Both the position numbers and the translations under genes were made by a program. This document shows, piece after piece, positions 44,991 through 57,184 of a stretch of 64,000 nucleotides of DNA. The notes under the pieces are model-generated. The model saw nothing but the letters and a program-made list of their open reading frames with translations, was not told the origin of the DNA and did not search any database. The stretch is taken from contig CALZFC010000248.1 of the NCBI GenBank assembly GCA_945643635.1, forward strand, positions 7,553,501 through 7,617,500, in the 5' to 3' direction. Numbering within the stretch: the stretch's first letter is position 1; each line of letters opens with the position of its first letter. The DNA is from Allodiplogaster sudhausi (Eukaryota > Nematoda > Chromadorea > Rhabditida > Diplogasteridae).

Positions 44991-46785
44991 CAACGCAACA
45001 CCGTACAGAAGGAGAGAGAAGGAGAGAGAGATACCGTGCGATGAAATGTTAGACATTGCGGCGAGAGAGAGAGAGGGTGTTGAGAAAAAGAACGTAAACA
45101 AGCGCGGGCTAATCGGACATTAGGATCTTTATCCACAGCCATCTGACCGATGACTGTGTGTTTATAAAGAAATAACAGAAATCCTTCTCAACTAAAAGGT
45201 TTTAATCTTGAATTCCATCTATCCCTAAGAGAAAGAATGAAGTAAACAGAATTACATATTTCTCTAATGAATAAAGTTCGCAAAGCTTCCGGTTTAAAGA
45301 GCCATTTCTACTGAAGGATAGAGAGTCTCTTTCAATATGCATACTTATCATACATAGTAAAGAGATTTAAATGTTCTCATGAGCGATAAACGACGCGCGA
45401 AAAGAAGGAGTAGTGGCTGCCAAAATGAACGGAATGTTAGGCGCGTAAGAGTGGAGAAAATGTAGACGCTGTTTCTTTTTCTTCGCTTATTTGAATCTGC
45501 CAAGTGGGCAGGCAGGATGACAAAGATGACCATTCAAGCTAGGCGATGAGAGATTGAGAAAGAAGAGAGGGAGAAACGGAGAACGAAAGTATGAACGACC
45601 TGGTCGTGGAGAACGAGAGAGAGCGAGAGAGAGAGACAGCGAGCGCTCACTGACACGGATAGAAAGAGAGTAAGATACAGAGATAGAGAGGGGCCTAGAG
45701 AGCGAGAGACATAACGTTCTCTGCTGAGCTGCCCTTTGTATCTAATGGGGATGACGCGCTCCGCAAGATTTGCAATGCTGCCTCTGAATTGAAAGAAAAA
45801 TTTGCTTCTACTCTCTACTTTCTCTGTCTTTCTGAACTGTTTTCTCTTGTTCTCTCTCTTTTTTTTGTCTATGCAGTGCATAGGAAAGTGAATCGCCGCA
45901 ATGATACACGAGTGTGCATTAAAGCCAGCCAAAATAAACACATATAAAAGTACTTTTTTTGACTCCTGATTCAGAGGCTTCGCTTTGATCCGCTGGCCTG
46001 CAACACCTGCTCGGCTGAAGCGGAAGCCACTGTCAACAGGCAGGTACAGGCTAGCATCTTTTGTCTAATTAAAGCAGATGCATCTAAAACGTGTACTTTA
46101 TGATCATTGATGAGTTCGTAGTTAGATGGAAATTTAGTTGTGTTTATGATTGCAATACAACAAAACATAACAAAAATATACCTACGAGCCTTCTAGCCAT
46201 GCTATGATGATTTCTAAATAATATGTAACTATGATATATCTTAGGCTACTATGATATCTCATCGCTAACATTAGCTTAACATTATCTTTTAAAGCTGATT
46301 CCTCGGATCACCTGTTTTAATTTGCGGTTACAAGCAACCGAGGCTTTTCGCGCGTTTATTTCTTGTTATTTTTTTAAATGAATAATATATTTCTTAAACC
46401 TGCTATCATTCTTCATTATTTAGTATAAACATGATAATGGTAGATTTAAATTTCTTGCTGCGTTTTTAGTTGAAGCGATTTCTATGCATGTTATTCCTAC
46501 CTGCATATATTCATGTCGCACTTTGCTACAGTTCATGTCGCATCCTCATCTATCAGTAAATAGTTGTTCTTTAAAGCTTTTACTAGTTGCTTTTATGATT
46601 CTTTTTCTTTTACCCCGTCTCCAAAAACTGCTATAAATTCAGCGTTTTCCTTGAGCTGTTGCTCTTCTTCTAAACTTGTTTTTTTTTAAATAATTTTCTT
46701 TTACTCCCCATTATCTTTTGATGAGAGAGAGAGTATTGGCTTAGTTTTACAAAAAAAAAAATTAAAAACAAACAATTTTTCTTCA
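44991..46785. other. Interval without a recognised gene
   Basis: Contains GA-rich stretches at about 45005-45075 and 45540-45710. A short GC-rich block at 45978-46049 has AG before and GTACAG after it on the plus strand (RLRFDPLACNTCSAEAEATV) and could be an isolated exon. Otherwise AT-rich. Confidence 0.35.
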
Positions 46786-46957
46786 GTGACTTGTCGGCAG
46801 CCCAGCTGGGCGACACGGTGCAACTGGACGCCGAGATCATCCGCGTCGGCAGCACCCTCGGCTTCACGCGCCCTCCTATCGCGCAAGAGTGATGGCGCGC
46901 TCATTGCCACCGGCCTGTACACAAAGGCATTCCCGCCAGGGGCATACAAGCTCTGAT
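46786..46957 (+). pseudogene. Terminal exon of an ACOT13/PaaI-like hotdog thioesterase, frameshifted
   Basis: After TTCTTCAG the sequence reads DLSAAQLGDTVQLDAEIIRV followed by GSTLGFT, the second half of a hotdog-fold acyl-CoA thioesterase (family pattern GD.V...A...R.G.TL.FT). The continuation SDGALIATGLYTKAFPPGAYKL to a TGA at 46957 is in a different frame, and two bases appear to be missing near 46868. The earlier exons, with the catalytic Asn/Asp of this family, were not found upstream. It is probably a dead partial gene; a sequencing indel is the alternative. Confidence 0.6.
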
Positions 46958-48089
46958 TTTGTGAGGGGGCATAGAGTCACATAGACTTAGTTGGTGTCTT
47001 AATGAGATTATATATATTTATGAAAAGTATTTATCTCTATGGGATACTGTAATTACCGTAGTTCATCAAAGCGGAATATAGTTAGTTGCTTGTGTATCTC
47101 TTGCATGCAAATTATTCAGAAGGATGTAGCTCTTTTTGCTCAATCTTTTAGTGTTTTATCTTATGAAGTGGTTATGTCGGAAGTTTACTTATTGTTACCT
47201 GTTACATTCATGGGTTTACCAACGTGTCCGCCCGTACAGTTGTGCTGCGAGTTTCTTATGTGATAAAACTGCTTATAAGCAAATATTTGTCGGTTTTCAA
47301 CGCATTTCATTTAAGCAGCCACTGAATCCCGCCTACCGTATCCATCTTACACAACACCTGAAGATGTACACCCATCTTCGTCTCCATCGCCTTCATTAAT
47401 GCTCTCACAACCATCCCATCAAGTAATCGTCCACTCGCCTTCCCTTCTTTTTCTCCATGCTTTGCTGCCCACCAAAGAACCCAACAACTTGCAAACTCCT
47501 TTTTTCCACTAACCATTACATGATTAACAACTGAGACATCTTACACCACGTTACTCATCTTAACACTCCCCCCCCCCTTTGAAAGCACTTCTTAAACTCT
47601 TGCTCTAGCCACACTTTCTTTACTCTCAAAACCATAACGTGCTTGACGACTGGAAGATGTTTGCACTCTTCCTTTTTTCCCACTCGTTGCGTCTTTCAAG
47701 AGCTTCCTGTGTCTGTTCTCTCGTAGATTGGCACTCCCACATGCCGGAAATGAACTGTTTATGGCATACATAATACAAATAAACAAAATAAGCTAGAAAA
47801 AACTGTTCTCATTATGTGTTTAATACAAAATGTTTAATTAAAAAAAAAAAATTTCCCACAACTGGGCCGGTGGTGATATAATGTCCTGGATATAGCTTTC
47901 TGTAAAACAAACAACAGAAATATACGTTATCCCACCAAAATTCCCTTATACAGGAATTTGAAATGACATTTTTCGAATGCAAATTTCTCGTTTATCTTGG
48001 ACTTTTGAATCTATTTACTTTTCGGAAGTATTCATATCAAGGACGTAGGCTGAATAGTGTAATCGGTTAAGTCATGAAAAAAATGGGTT
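46958..48089. other. Interval with one unidentified minus-strand frame
   Basis: 47307-47516 (minus) is a 69-codon frame, GKASGRLLDGMVVRALMKAM then GVHLQVLCKMDTVGGIQWLL, that looks protein-like and may come from an old mobile element. No family is recognised. The rest is AT-rich with a C-run near 47567-47577. Confidence 0.3.
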
Positions 48090-48650
48090 TCATGCTCCTT
48101 TAAGGTGAAATGCTACTTGTTGAGGCATTATAATAAAAGTAGGAAGAGAGTGAAGGGCGCGGGTGGAAGGCGGGAGAGAGTCACCATTGTCATTTATGTA
48201 GACACTGGAGAAATAAGACGCAAGTGCTTCTGCCTTAGCATTATCCGAGGACACAATTTTGTTATTAACATAGAAAGAACCAATATTGGGACGTTTTTTG
48301 AGACTAGCTGATACATGTTGGAGAAGCTTGGTGGGGGAAGTAAAAAAGCGATATTCAGAATTCTTTTGAAATTTTGACGTGAGCTGCAGCTTATTGCACA
48401 CACGATCATACTCGATTCTTACAAGAAGGCAGTTCAGCTTAGGGAAAAGGCGATTTTTATGCAGCAGAAGAGCACGTATGTAGGGAGGGTAGTTATCAGA
48501 GTGCAATTTCACCTTCTTTGCGAGAGTGGTTTCTTGCACAAGGGAGAGGAGAACTGTTATAAAGCGTTTATAAATATCATCAACATCAAAATATCGTTAA
48601 AACAAGCGCACCAGTCTATGGATTTTAAGGCAATGGAAAGCTGATCAAAA
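48090..48650 (-). mobile_element. LINE fragment, endonuclease-to-RT linker region
   Basis: The minus strand encodes YIRALLLHKNRLFPKLN, then YDRVCNKLQ and AKAEALASYFSSVY, the linker between the endonuclease and reverse-transcriptase domains of jockey/CR1-like LINEs. Neither flanking domain is present. It may be from the same family as 5.1-6.2 kb, but the two regions do not overlap, so this cannot be tested here. Confidence 0.65.
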
Positions 48651-48665
48651 TTGCAGAGGCGGAAG

Positions 48666-51600
48666 TCAAGAGATGGAACAGTTATTCTCTACTTCTCGCC
48701 GTTTCCGCTCCTTCTCCTTCTCTTCCTCTTGCTCTCTTCGCTCCATCTCCTTCTCTTCTTTTCGCTCTCTCCGCTCGCTCTCTTTCTCTTCTTTTCGATA
48801 TCTCCACTCGCTCTCCTTCTCCTCTCTTCGATATCTCCGCTCCTCCTCCTTCTCTTCCTGTCGCTCTCTCCGCTCCTTCTCCTTCTCTTCCACTCGCTCT
48901 CTCCGCTCCTTCTCCTTCTCTTCCATTCGCTCTCTCCGCTCGTTCTCCTTCTCTTCCTCTCGCTGTCTCCGCTCCTTCTCCTTCTCTTCCTCTCGCTCTC
49001 TCCGCTCTTTCTCCTTTTCCTCCTGTCGCTTCATCTCCATTTTCCTCTCCTTCATATCCTCCTCCAGCCTCTTCTCGATATCTTGAGTTCGTTGTCGCTC
49101 TTTTTCTGTCTCTGATTGAAGCCGTTCCATATCCTTACGTAGTGTCTTGTTGTTACCTTTCATTTGTTGCATTCGCTATAAATACGTTATGAGCATTTGG
49201 CAGAATGCGGACGGAATTGAATGAAATTGCACACGACCGACCTCCTTCTGAAGCCTCGTTTCGGTCGCCAGCTCTTCCAGCCGTTCTTGTTGTTGTTTCC
49301 TCTCCAAACGCGCATCGTTCAATTTGACGACGCCTTTGTAGACTGACTTAAAAGTCAGAAGTTTGGATTGTTCAAGTTACTTTGTTTTTTTATTGAGCTT
49401 ATTGTTTTTTTTCAATAATTAACAAAATAAGAGGCAAAAGAAATAGAATAATGATTTAAAAGAGCACACTTTGATATCTTCGCGTAGCCCAAGCTCATCG
49501 TCGTTTTTGCAAACATCCTTAGCCCGAGGAGCGCTAATATGTAATAATGATAGTCGCTATTAAAACGTTTGTTGTTAGGCACGTTATTTTACTTCAGTAA
49601 GAGGATAATGAAAGCACAATGAAGTCTGTAGCCTCATAATTGACCTCCAGAACTCTTCGACAGCAAGAGAAACAGCATTCTTGTAGAGGTTCTCTAGACT
49701 ATCTCTTGTCATAGCTTCTTCCGTAGTCTTTGCCTGCAAGCATGCGAACCTTAGTATTGTGTCCTTCCACGAGAGAAACAGAGAGTAGAATGTGTGTAGA
49801 CGAGGCGAAGAGGGAGAAAGTATTATAAAAGAGAGAGAGTGACGAGAACACAGCCGGTAAATATGAGAGAGAATAAGCGAAGTGATCACATACACGTATC
49901 ATAATAAATGTATGCAGATATTCACTGTCTACATACACAACAACTATTTAACAAAAGAAGCTCATGTGAAAATGGATGCCATTCCAAAACTTACCAACCT
50001 CTTTCATTGCGTCATGGAACCTGGAAATGCCAGCCTGGAGAGCGAATGTCTTCGCGATTTGAGCGTTCGCACTTACCAGATCTGCTGGAAGAAGCTTCTT
50101 GTTTCGGCCAATGCAATCGGACATTGCCTGGAAAGAAAAATGAATTCTTGCTGAATCAAAGAGTGCAAGCAGATTCTGATAAATTTGGAATTGTGAAAGT
50201 TCAATTGTTCGCCGAAATTCATTTGTTAACAAGTGAGGACCGACCTTGATGTACTGTATGAGTTGGCTGCCAGTGGCCAGCTGTCCGTTTAGCTTCTTCC
50301 CGCAAAGCTCGCCAGACGAAATCATATGAGCTGCCGCATCACCAACGCAGTCCAGGAATTCCGGTGCGATTTCTATTTAAGATCGAGGGGAATACAGAAA
50401 ATATGTGCGATGATTGAAAGGAAGGTGAAAAAATATTAAGACGAGAAACATATCAAAAAGAAAATGAGTAATCCTACGACTGGCTTCGCCTTGGAAGCCT
50501 GAGTCGGCCATGACCGTCTGACCGGGCATTGGAAGAAGAATGCAGCCTGCTCGCTCGAACATCTGCGATGTTTCGAGAAGTTTCTGGAAGGGGAAGGAGC
50601 GAGTACCCTTGAAAGCAACCTTGATATTTTTAATGTGTTCATAGTTGGCAGCCCGTAGACATATATATATTCACTAGGGTTGAAGAAGACAAAAGAGCAG
50701 CACGAACCGCGCCCCGTTCACGTAGAAAGCGGCCGTCGCTTTGGAGACCATGCGCGTATTCTTGCGAGTTCGCCCAATCGCGCACCATGAGATACATCGT
50801 CTGCAGAAGAGATGAGGCTAGCTTCATCACGAGCATAACTTCCTTTTTTATGCAAAAAAACGGCAAAATATATCGCAGATATACGGAAAACAAACTTTTC
50901 TACCTGAAACGCCTTTTCCCCGCTTGCTTTTGTCGACACGGCTTCACCAAACTGCAGCAGCATCTGGTAGAAGGCGATAAATGGTTCCTCAAGTCATAAC
51001 ATGTTATCTGGAAAGTGCACCAGAGTATAGTCGCTTAAACCACTCGACATGAACAGTACTTAGTCTTTCCATCCGTCCTTCTCCTTCTCATATTTTATTA
51101 GCACATATGTTGAGTTGAAAACTGATATCCTGTCTATATTTTAATATTTTACTATGATCACTTGGATCTTTAACTGGATCTTTAATTACCTAATCATTCT
51201 CTCCGTCCTTCTCCTTCTCATGTTTCTTATCACTTATTCTGAGTTGAAAACTGATATCCGGTCTATATTATAATGTTTTACTACGATCGCTGTGATATTT
51301 TACTATGATAACTAGGAAGAAGAAACTTCGATCTTTTTCATGATATTGAAGACTTGGACGGAAGAGATGAGAGAAGAGAGTGAGAAGAGCGAATATGTCG
51401 CCTGTGAAACTTCCTTTGAAAACGTAGCATCAAAGAGCCCTTGAGTATCCATCTGAATTCTTTTTTTTTTGCTAGTCAATCTAACATTGTTTTTATCTGT
51501 CTAACTTTAACAATATAACAAAATAGCGATATAAAATGACGCGTGAATACTGACCAGGATGACTGCGAGCAGTCGGCTTCCTAACGGGAGCATTATGGGC

Positions 51601-52157
51601 TCGGCCCACATCCAGATGCCCATCGTGTCTGACTTGCAGCTGTTAATGAAATGGAAGCCACGGAAGCGAGTTCCGTCCGCGCGCCAATTCGCGTTTGTAT
51701 CACCCTGGTAAAAGTGTATTCTAAAGGTGGTAGCGTACTGGTACAGAACGAGTCACCCTTACTGTTTAAGAGATATCTATGTACATTTAGCAAACCTCGA
51801 GCTTTGCCTGTTCCGCGTAAAGGAATTCGATGAAGAGATTGAGAATGAAGCTCTTTCCTTCGCGTGCTGAGCCGGCAATGTTGAAGATTGCGATCTAAAT
51901 TCAGAAACTAAGGAGTTTCGATAAATGACTAGAGAGAATGCGTTTGAGATAATAATTTCACTAGATTAAGGTTTAGATTCACGCTAATTTAAAGACAACC
52001 TCGCATGGACGAGGAGCGTTGGTAATGTACGGATGCTCTAGGACTCGTCGAAGGTTATCCTCTCTCAGTTCGATTTCCTCCCCGAAACTCGTAACCACCT
52101 GGAGGCACTTCGTTGGGTCGGTCCAATTCTCTTTTCCAGAGAAATAATCTTTTAAGT
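48666..52157 (-). CDS. Atlastin/guanylate-binding-protein-like GTPase with hendecad-repeat tail
   Basis: Thirteen exons join in phase: 52157-52000, 51894-51796, 51704-51555, 51452-51327, 50987-50904, 50800-50708, 50583-50478, 50372-50245, 50127-49999, 49733-49593, 49517-49470, 49346-49242 and 49175-48666, about 625 codons. The GTPase features are in order: P-loop AGSAREGKSF (~residues 58-67), GIWMWAEPI, DTQGLFD (G3, ~136), LISSVQVFN and the VRDW guanine-specificity motif (~211), then CILLPMPGQTV of the GBP/atlastin fold. These proteins are dynamin-related GTPases of ER fusion or immune defence. A helical middle follows. The C-terminus is a charged coil of ten 11-residue units, with no membrane hairpin of the atlastin kind, so it looks more GBP-like. 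The 5' end is not resolved; a partial exon may lie near 52240-52285. Confidence 0.8.
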
Positions 52158-52289
52158 CTAAGAAAAAATGACGTTCATAACAAAATAAAATAGAAAATGT
52201 TTTGCTACAAAAAACTGTTTAATAATCCACAAACCTGCAGTGCCGTCAGAGGCGCTCGTCCCTGAATCTGTTTGTAAGGCATATGTAGC

Positions 52290-53700
52290 TTAGTGTTGTT
52301 ACACTGTAACAAGAGTTTAAAAATCAGAAGATGCTTATCTGAAGTGGTCTGAGAACAACTTGTAGAAAGGGAGCACGTGATGCTGGCACATCCATTACAA
52401 TTTAATGACTCATCAGGGGTGTATGAAAAAGTTTAAAGCTATTAAAAAATATAAAATATACTAGTCAAAAGACAAAATATGTATGTATGTATGTATGTAT
52501 ATGCAATGATTAGAGGCCAGTCGCGTACTGGCAATGATCACTTTGAGAGAGATAGGTTTGACGGGAAAGGTTTTGAAAAAAGTGAGGGAGGTTAATGACT
52601 TAAGTCCAATTCTTCCCCCTTTTGTGGAAGACACGAGAGAGAGAGAGAAGCAGATAGTTTATTAGAGCTCGAATCGGATAACAAAGAGAGATAGAGAGAG
52701 AGGAGGCTGCACGGAAGGTTCTGCTACACAGTGAGATAAGAACTTCTTATCTCACTTATAAGCCTAGTCTAGGGGAGGAGCCTAAAACTGTATAACTTGC
52801 TGCACAACAGTATTGTTCTCTGAAAGAATCTGTCTAATCGTCTAACATATGTTATTTCTCCTCTTCCGGAAGATTCCCGTGGCAATCGTTTGCCTAATTA
52901 GCCTAGTAAGCAACGGTCTTGCGAATGTTTTTTTTTTCTAAGAGATGTTGAGAGATTAATTGTCATGATTCTATTTTTACCGCCCGATCGACACTCCTCG
53001 CTACTTTTACTGTAAGTATTGGAAAAAAAACAAATCAGTAGGAATTATTGACTTTTTTTGTCTAAGAAAGTGGAATGCTAAACGTATTTTTCCCTTTCTG
53101 TTGTGCCATTTTAATGAACATTTCTTATGAATTGAAATGTAAGTTTGAATTGAATAAATGAATTGAATCAGATAATCGTTTGGCAAGGAAAAATACATTA
53201 ACGATGAATATCATATCGACCGGAAGTGGCTTCCGGCACAAAAATAACAATCGAATAAGAAAGTGGCGAAATGTATTTGTACATTCCGCGGCATTAGTGA
53301 GGGAAAAAGATGGAGGTATGGGTTGCATTTTCTTTACAATTTCTATGTTTTTCTTCGCTTTTCATTCAACAGTAAGATTGCTATGCCCAGTGCCTTCATT
53401 GCATTCGATGGGCAACATTGAACAAGAAAAGGAGAAGAATAGATAGGGCAGGGCAATCAGAGAAGATTGACGAGTACATATGAGAAATAAACAAAGAAAG
53501 CAATGCAGAAGATGAGACAGAGAAAAAGAGAGAAAAAAGAGGGAGGGAGAGAGAGAGATAAAACTGAGAAAGAGCAAGTGAAGTGAGAATAGCATTCTAG
53601 ACGCATTTTAACAAAGAATATATTTTAGTGAAAGTTTTTTCAGCATAAAAAACGATAGTTCAATTATTAATCAAAAACCACATAAAAAATAAGTGAAACG
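52290..53700. other. Intergenic interval with small repeats
   Basis: Contains a (GTAT)n run at about 52478-52501, GA-rich stretches at 52635-52700 and 53515-53575, and a short inverted repeat around TGAGATAAGAA-CTTCTTATCTCA at 52731-52754. No gene recognised. Confidence 0.5.
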
Positions 53701-53704
53701 ATTT

Positions 53705-54140
53705 AATAAAGGAGAATTACATTATGTTTACACTAAGGAACATGAAAACAAATTATTGAGTGTTTTTCAAATATATGTCCCTTCCAAGTGCATTATCATA
53801 ATTGTTCTACAGCATGATTGCAATATGTTCGAGATATCCTAACCATACTCTTTATAATTTTATACTTTAAGGTGTTTGATGTAATTGCATAACATGAGGG
53901 TATTTCATTGCACAATCTGACCAATGGGAGGAGAATCCTTCCTGTCATTGGAAGAGAAGAAACGTTCTTTGGAGCGATAACAGCATTATCATTGTGAGCT
54001 CTCTTGCTCTCTCTCATTCTCAATATCTCTCGCTTTCCATCTTTTATGACTCTTCTTTGTGACATTTCCCCACTTCTCTCTATGATTCATCGCCCGCTTT
54101 GCATCCATCGATTTTCTCCCTCTCTCTTTCTCTCGCTGTC
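53705..54140. repeat. Direct repeat, left copy (segmental duplication)
   Basis: Very similar to 56440-56860 over about 430 bp (shared AAGGAACATGAAAACAAATT and GACCAATGGGAGGAGA). Together with 56020-56280 versus 56880-57310 it shows an old tandem duplication whose left unit was later interrupted. Confidence 0.8.
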
Positions 54141-54269
54141 TCTTTCTCTCTTTCTGTCTCTGATAGTAATGGTCTACTCATAAGCATGTCCATTCCTGAA
54201 GATGGAGCTAAGACGATTCTCGCGACGGGCTTTCCATCGACCGCGTGGACTTGTGCCCCTTTATTCCTT

Positions 54270-54620
54270 CATTAAAATACTCTTATAATCCTGTAGACGA
54301 GCGAAAATGTAACTGGCCCGCCTTTATTGTTACTAAACTTGACAAAATCGACCCAATTTGGAGAATCGGCTGAGAGAGCGAGAAAGAAAAAGAGAGAAAG
54401 AGAGAGAGAGAGGGAGAGAGAGAGAGAGAGATAGAGGTACAAGCAGCTGAACAATTATACAGCAAACAAAGGAAATCAGGAGCGATCATAAAATGGGAAT
54501 CAAGGAAGGCACACGAGTTATAACGAGCTTCTTCGGACCGAGGTATCGTAGCCACCAAAACGAGTATACGGCAGCCGATGAAGAAGAATGCAAGGCAGCC
54601 AAGCCAGCGAATCAAAAATG
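54270..54620 (-). other. Uncertain minus-strand frame over a GA tract
   Basis: A frame starting at 54615 encodes a hydrophobic N-terminus (WLGCLAFFFIGCRILVLVAT) then runs into the GA tract at about 54375-54435. It could be a signal-anchor exon or chance. No homologue recognised. Confidence 0.2.
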
Positions 54621-54797
54621 AAGTAATTTTAGTTGTAATAAGTCAGAAAACAACCGGACACCCGACATCACTGTTTATATAGCCCTTATTCACCAACTTG
54701 GCTTATTTCAAAACAAACAAACTTCTACTTTCTTAAAATGCATTGATGAATGTGCAGGATTGTGAATGACTGCTTCTACTTTTCGATTAGACACGGA

Positions 54798-55646
54798 CAG
54801 GGATGTCCAAAACCAGGCCCGGGCCGGCCCGGGCCGGCCCGCCCTCCTTGCGGGCCGGGCCGGGCCGGGCCCGCTACCCTTGCGGGCCGGGCCGGGCCGG
54901 GCCCGCTACCCTTGCGGGCCGGGCCGGGCCGGGCCCGCTACCCTTGCGGGCCGGGCCGGGCCGGGCCCTTCCAACTGCGGGCCCGGCCCGGGCCGGGCCG
55001 AGGATAAAAATATTAAGGCGGGCCGGGCCCGGGCCCGTACAATTCCTTGCGGGCCGGGCCGGGCCGGGCCCACAATCCCCGCGGGCCGGGCCGGGCCGGG
55101 CCTACTTTCATGTGATAGAGAAAACGTAATAGAATATTCTCGTTCATTTTGGGGTGATATTTTTAACATATTATATGTTTATTAACTTAAATTTGCAAAT
55201 AAATAAATATTGCATGTCTAAAATACAAGTTCTGCGGTGGTTGCCACGTCGGAGAACTGTTGAATAGTTTAATTACACTCTGCCATTAGGTCCTCCATTC
55301 TAAATTCATTGTTGTAAGACAACAATTTGAATAGCAAAAAGAAAAAAATCACATTAAAACAAGGCAGCGCGGCAGTTTTTAGTGTTCAGATAGCTTCCTG
55401 GAAAGGCCCGGGCCCGGCCCGGGCCGGCCCGGGCCCATTTTTCTAAATGCGGGCCGGGCCGGGCCGGGCCTCAAGGGTAAGCGGGCCGGGCCGGGCCGGG
55501 CCGGGCCCGGGTGGTGAGCGGGCCGGGCCGGGCCGGGCCCTACCTTTGTAATCTCGGCCCGGGCCGGGCCCGGGCCCGCCAAATTAGCAACGGGCCGGGC
55601 CGGGCCTAGGGCCCGGCCCGGGCTCGGCCCGCTTTGGACATCCCTG
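54798..55646. mobile_element. hAT-like non-autonomous transposon with GGGCCGGGCC subterminal arrays
   Basis: The ends CAGGGATGTCCAAA and TTTGGACATCCCTG are inverted, and the 8-bp sequence GACACGGA flanks both (54790-54797 and 55647-55654), the hAT signature. Inside each end lies an array of GGGCCGGGCC-type repeats, at about 54810-55105 and 55403-55630, separated by 4-10 base AT-containing spacers such as TACCCTT. The centre (about 55110-55400) is AT-rich. No transposase. Apparent Gly/Pro/Arg/Ala-rich frames are by-products of the arrays. Confidence 0.9.
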
Positions 55647-55654
55647 GACACGGA

Positions 55655-56019
55655 TCTAATCTTTTCGCTTACTGCTCTTTAGCTTCTCTTCTGCAACAAG
55701 TATTGAGTCATTCATTTAAAAAACAGGAGCAGAACTTTAGTTCATCCTCCTAACGTTGTTGTGGAGAATCACTTACAATTAATACTCTGGAGAATGAGAG
55801 CACCGGTCTATATTTTAATTAATTCACTATATATCCATGGTGCCGCCTAAAATCAAACAAACACAAAGTCGACTTCTACGAAGGCGAACGTGAGTAAAGC
55901 GAACTACGAATAAGGCGAATGTAGATATTTAGATATTTACATAAATGTACACTGGAGAGTGAGTAGATACTAGTCATTCTGTCAGACCGATAAGCTCTCC
56001 CTTTCTCTTTCTAGTTTTT
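55655..56019. other. Intergenic
   Basis: AT-rich. No feature recognised. Confidence 0.4.
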
Positions 56020-56280
56020 TTTTTCACTTTCTCAACCCTATTCTCTGGACAACTTTTTCTCGCAACCATCACTGCTGGGCAATCCAGCGAAAAGATGAGC
56101 CAATCGAAGAGAGTGAAACGTGACCTGCTATGTTAACCCTGTCGCCTCCATTGCTCTCTCACTATAACTCCTTAGCGCTGCTCAAGTCCGGCTTCCAGCT
56201 GATCATAGGCGATCCTAAGGGCGCACTCCGGACACAAAAGGAGTTCGCACAAACAATGGAAATAGTGGTGGTAACGTAAA
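56020..56280 (+). pseudogene. Degenerate copy of the GDPKGAL...TQKEF exon
   Basis: Matches 56880-57060 and then 57230-57310 with about 200 bp of intervening sequence missing. It keeps GGCGATCCTAAGGG and ACACAAAAGGAGTTCG but ends at AACAATGG. There is no intact frame with splice sites. Confidence 0.6.
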
Positions 56281-56439
56281 TATTTTTAAGATTGTGTTTG
56301 TACATATGAAATAACGGAATTCGGAATCCGGAATTCGGAACATCAAGTTTAAATTATAAAGATGGGACTTTTTTTTCTAAGTTTTGCCTAGTCTCTCGCG
56401 CTTGGGGTATAAAACAATAGTGCGCTTAGGTGAATAATT

Positions 56440-56870
56440 ACATTCTGTTTACGCTAAGGAACATGAAAACAAATTATTGAGTGTGTTTCAAATATATGTC
56501 CATTCCAAGTGCATTATCAGAATTTTATTACAGCATGATTGCAATCCGTTTGAGATATCCTAACCATACTCTTTATAAATTTCTTCTTTAAGGTGTTTGA
56601 TGTAATTGCATAACATGAGGGCATTTCATTGCACAATCTGACCAATGGGAGGAGATTCCTACTGTCAGTGGAAGAGAAGAAACGTTCTTTGGAGCGATAA
56701 CAGCATTATCATTGTGAGCTCTCTTGCTCTCTCTCATTCTCAATATCTCTCGTTTTCCATCCTTTCTTCTTTGTGACATTTCGCCACTTCTCTCTATGAT
56801 TCATCGCCCGCTTTGCTTCCCTCATGGTCCCATTTTCTCCCTCTCTCTTTCGCTCGCTGTACCTTCTTCT
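56440..56870. repeat. Direct repeat, right copy (segmental duplication)
   Basis: Right-hand counterpart of 53705-54140. It is followed, as the left copy once was, by the coding-type sequence continued at 57185. Confidence 0.8.
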
Positions 56871-57184
56871 TCGTTCCCTTTTCACTTTCTTAACTTTATT
56901 CTCTGCACAACGTTTTCTCGCAACCATCACTGTTGGGCAATCCAGCGAAAAGATGAGCCAATCGAAGAGAGTGAAACGTGCCCTGCTATGTTAACCCTGT
57001 CGTCTCCATTGCACTCTATCACAATCACTCTATAGCGAGCGATAAGGGCTTCCACCCCATGTCACATGCCTGCAACAATTTCGGGCGGTATATTTATTGC
57101 TGAAGTTGAAATCGCGGGTGTTGAAACATTGAGTGTATTAATCTGCTCTGTAACTGTGTTTCTAATACGCTTGAATGATTTTAG

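Noticed and set aside
48673..49115. Plus-strand Ser/Phe/Leu-rich frames
   Set aside because: Antisense shadows of the Glu/Lys/Arg hendecad repeat of the GTPase gene.
54750..55651. Gly/Pro/Arg/Ala-rich frames in the GC arrays
   Set aside because: By-products of GGGCCGGGCC repeats inside the hAT-like element, open on both strands.
54790..55654. CpG island or CRISPR-like array
   Set aside because: Spaced repeats suggested an array, but the spacers are 4-10 bases and the ends and duplications define a transposon.
53705..56870. LTR retrotransposon bounded by the ~430-bp direct repeats
   Set aside because: No TG...CA ends, primer-binding site, polypurine tract or gag/pol coding between them; flanking homology beyond the repeats fits a segmental duplication.
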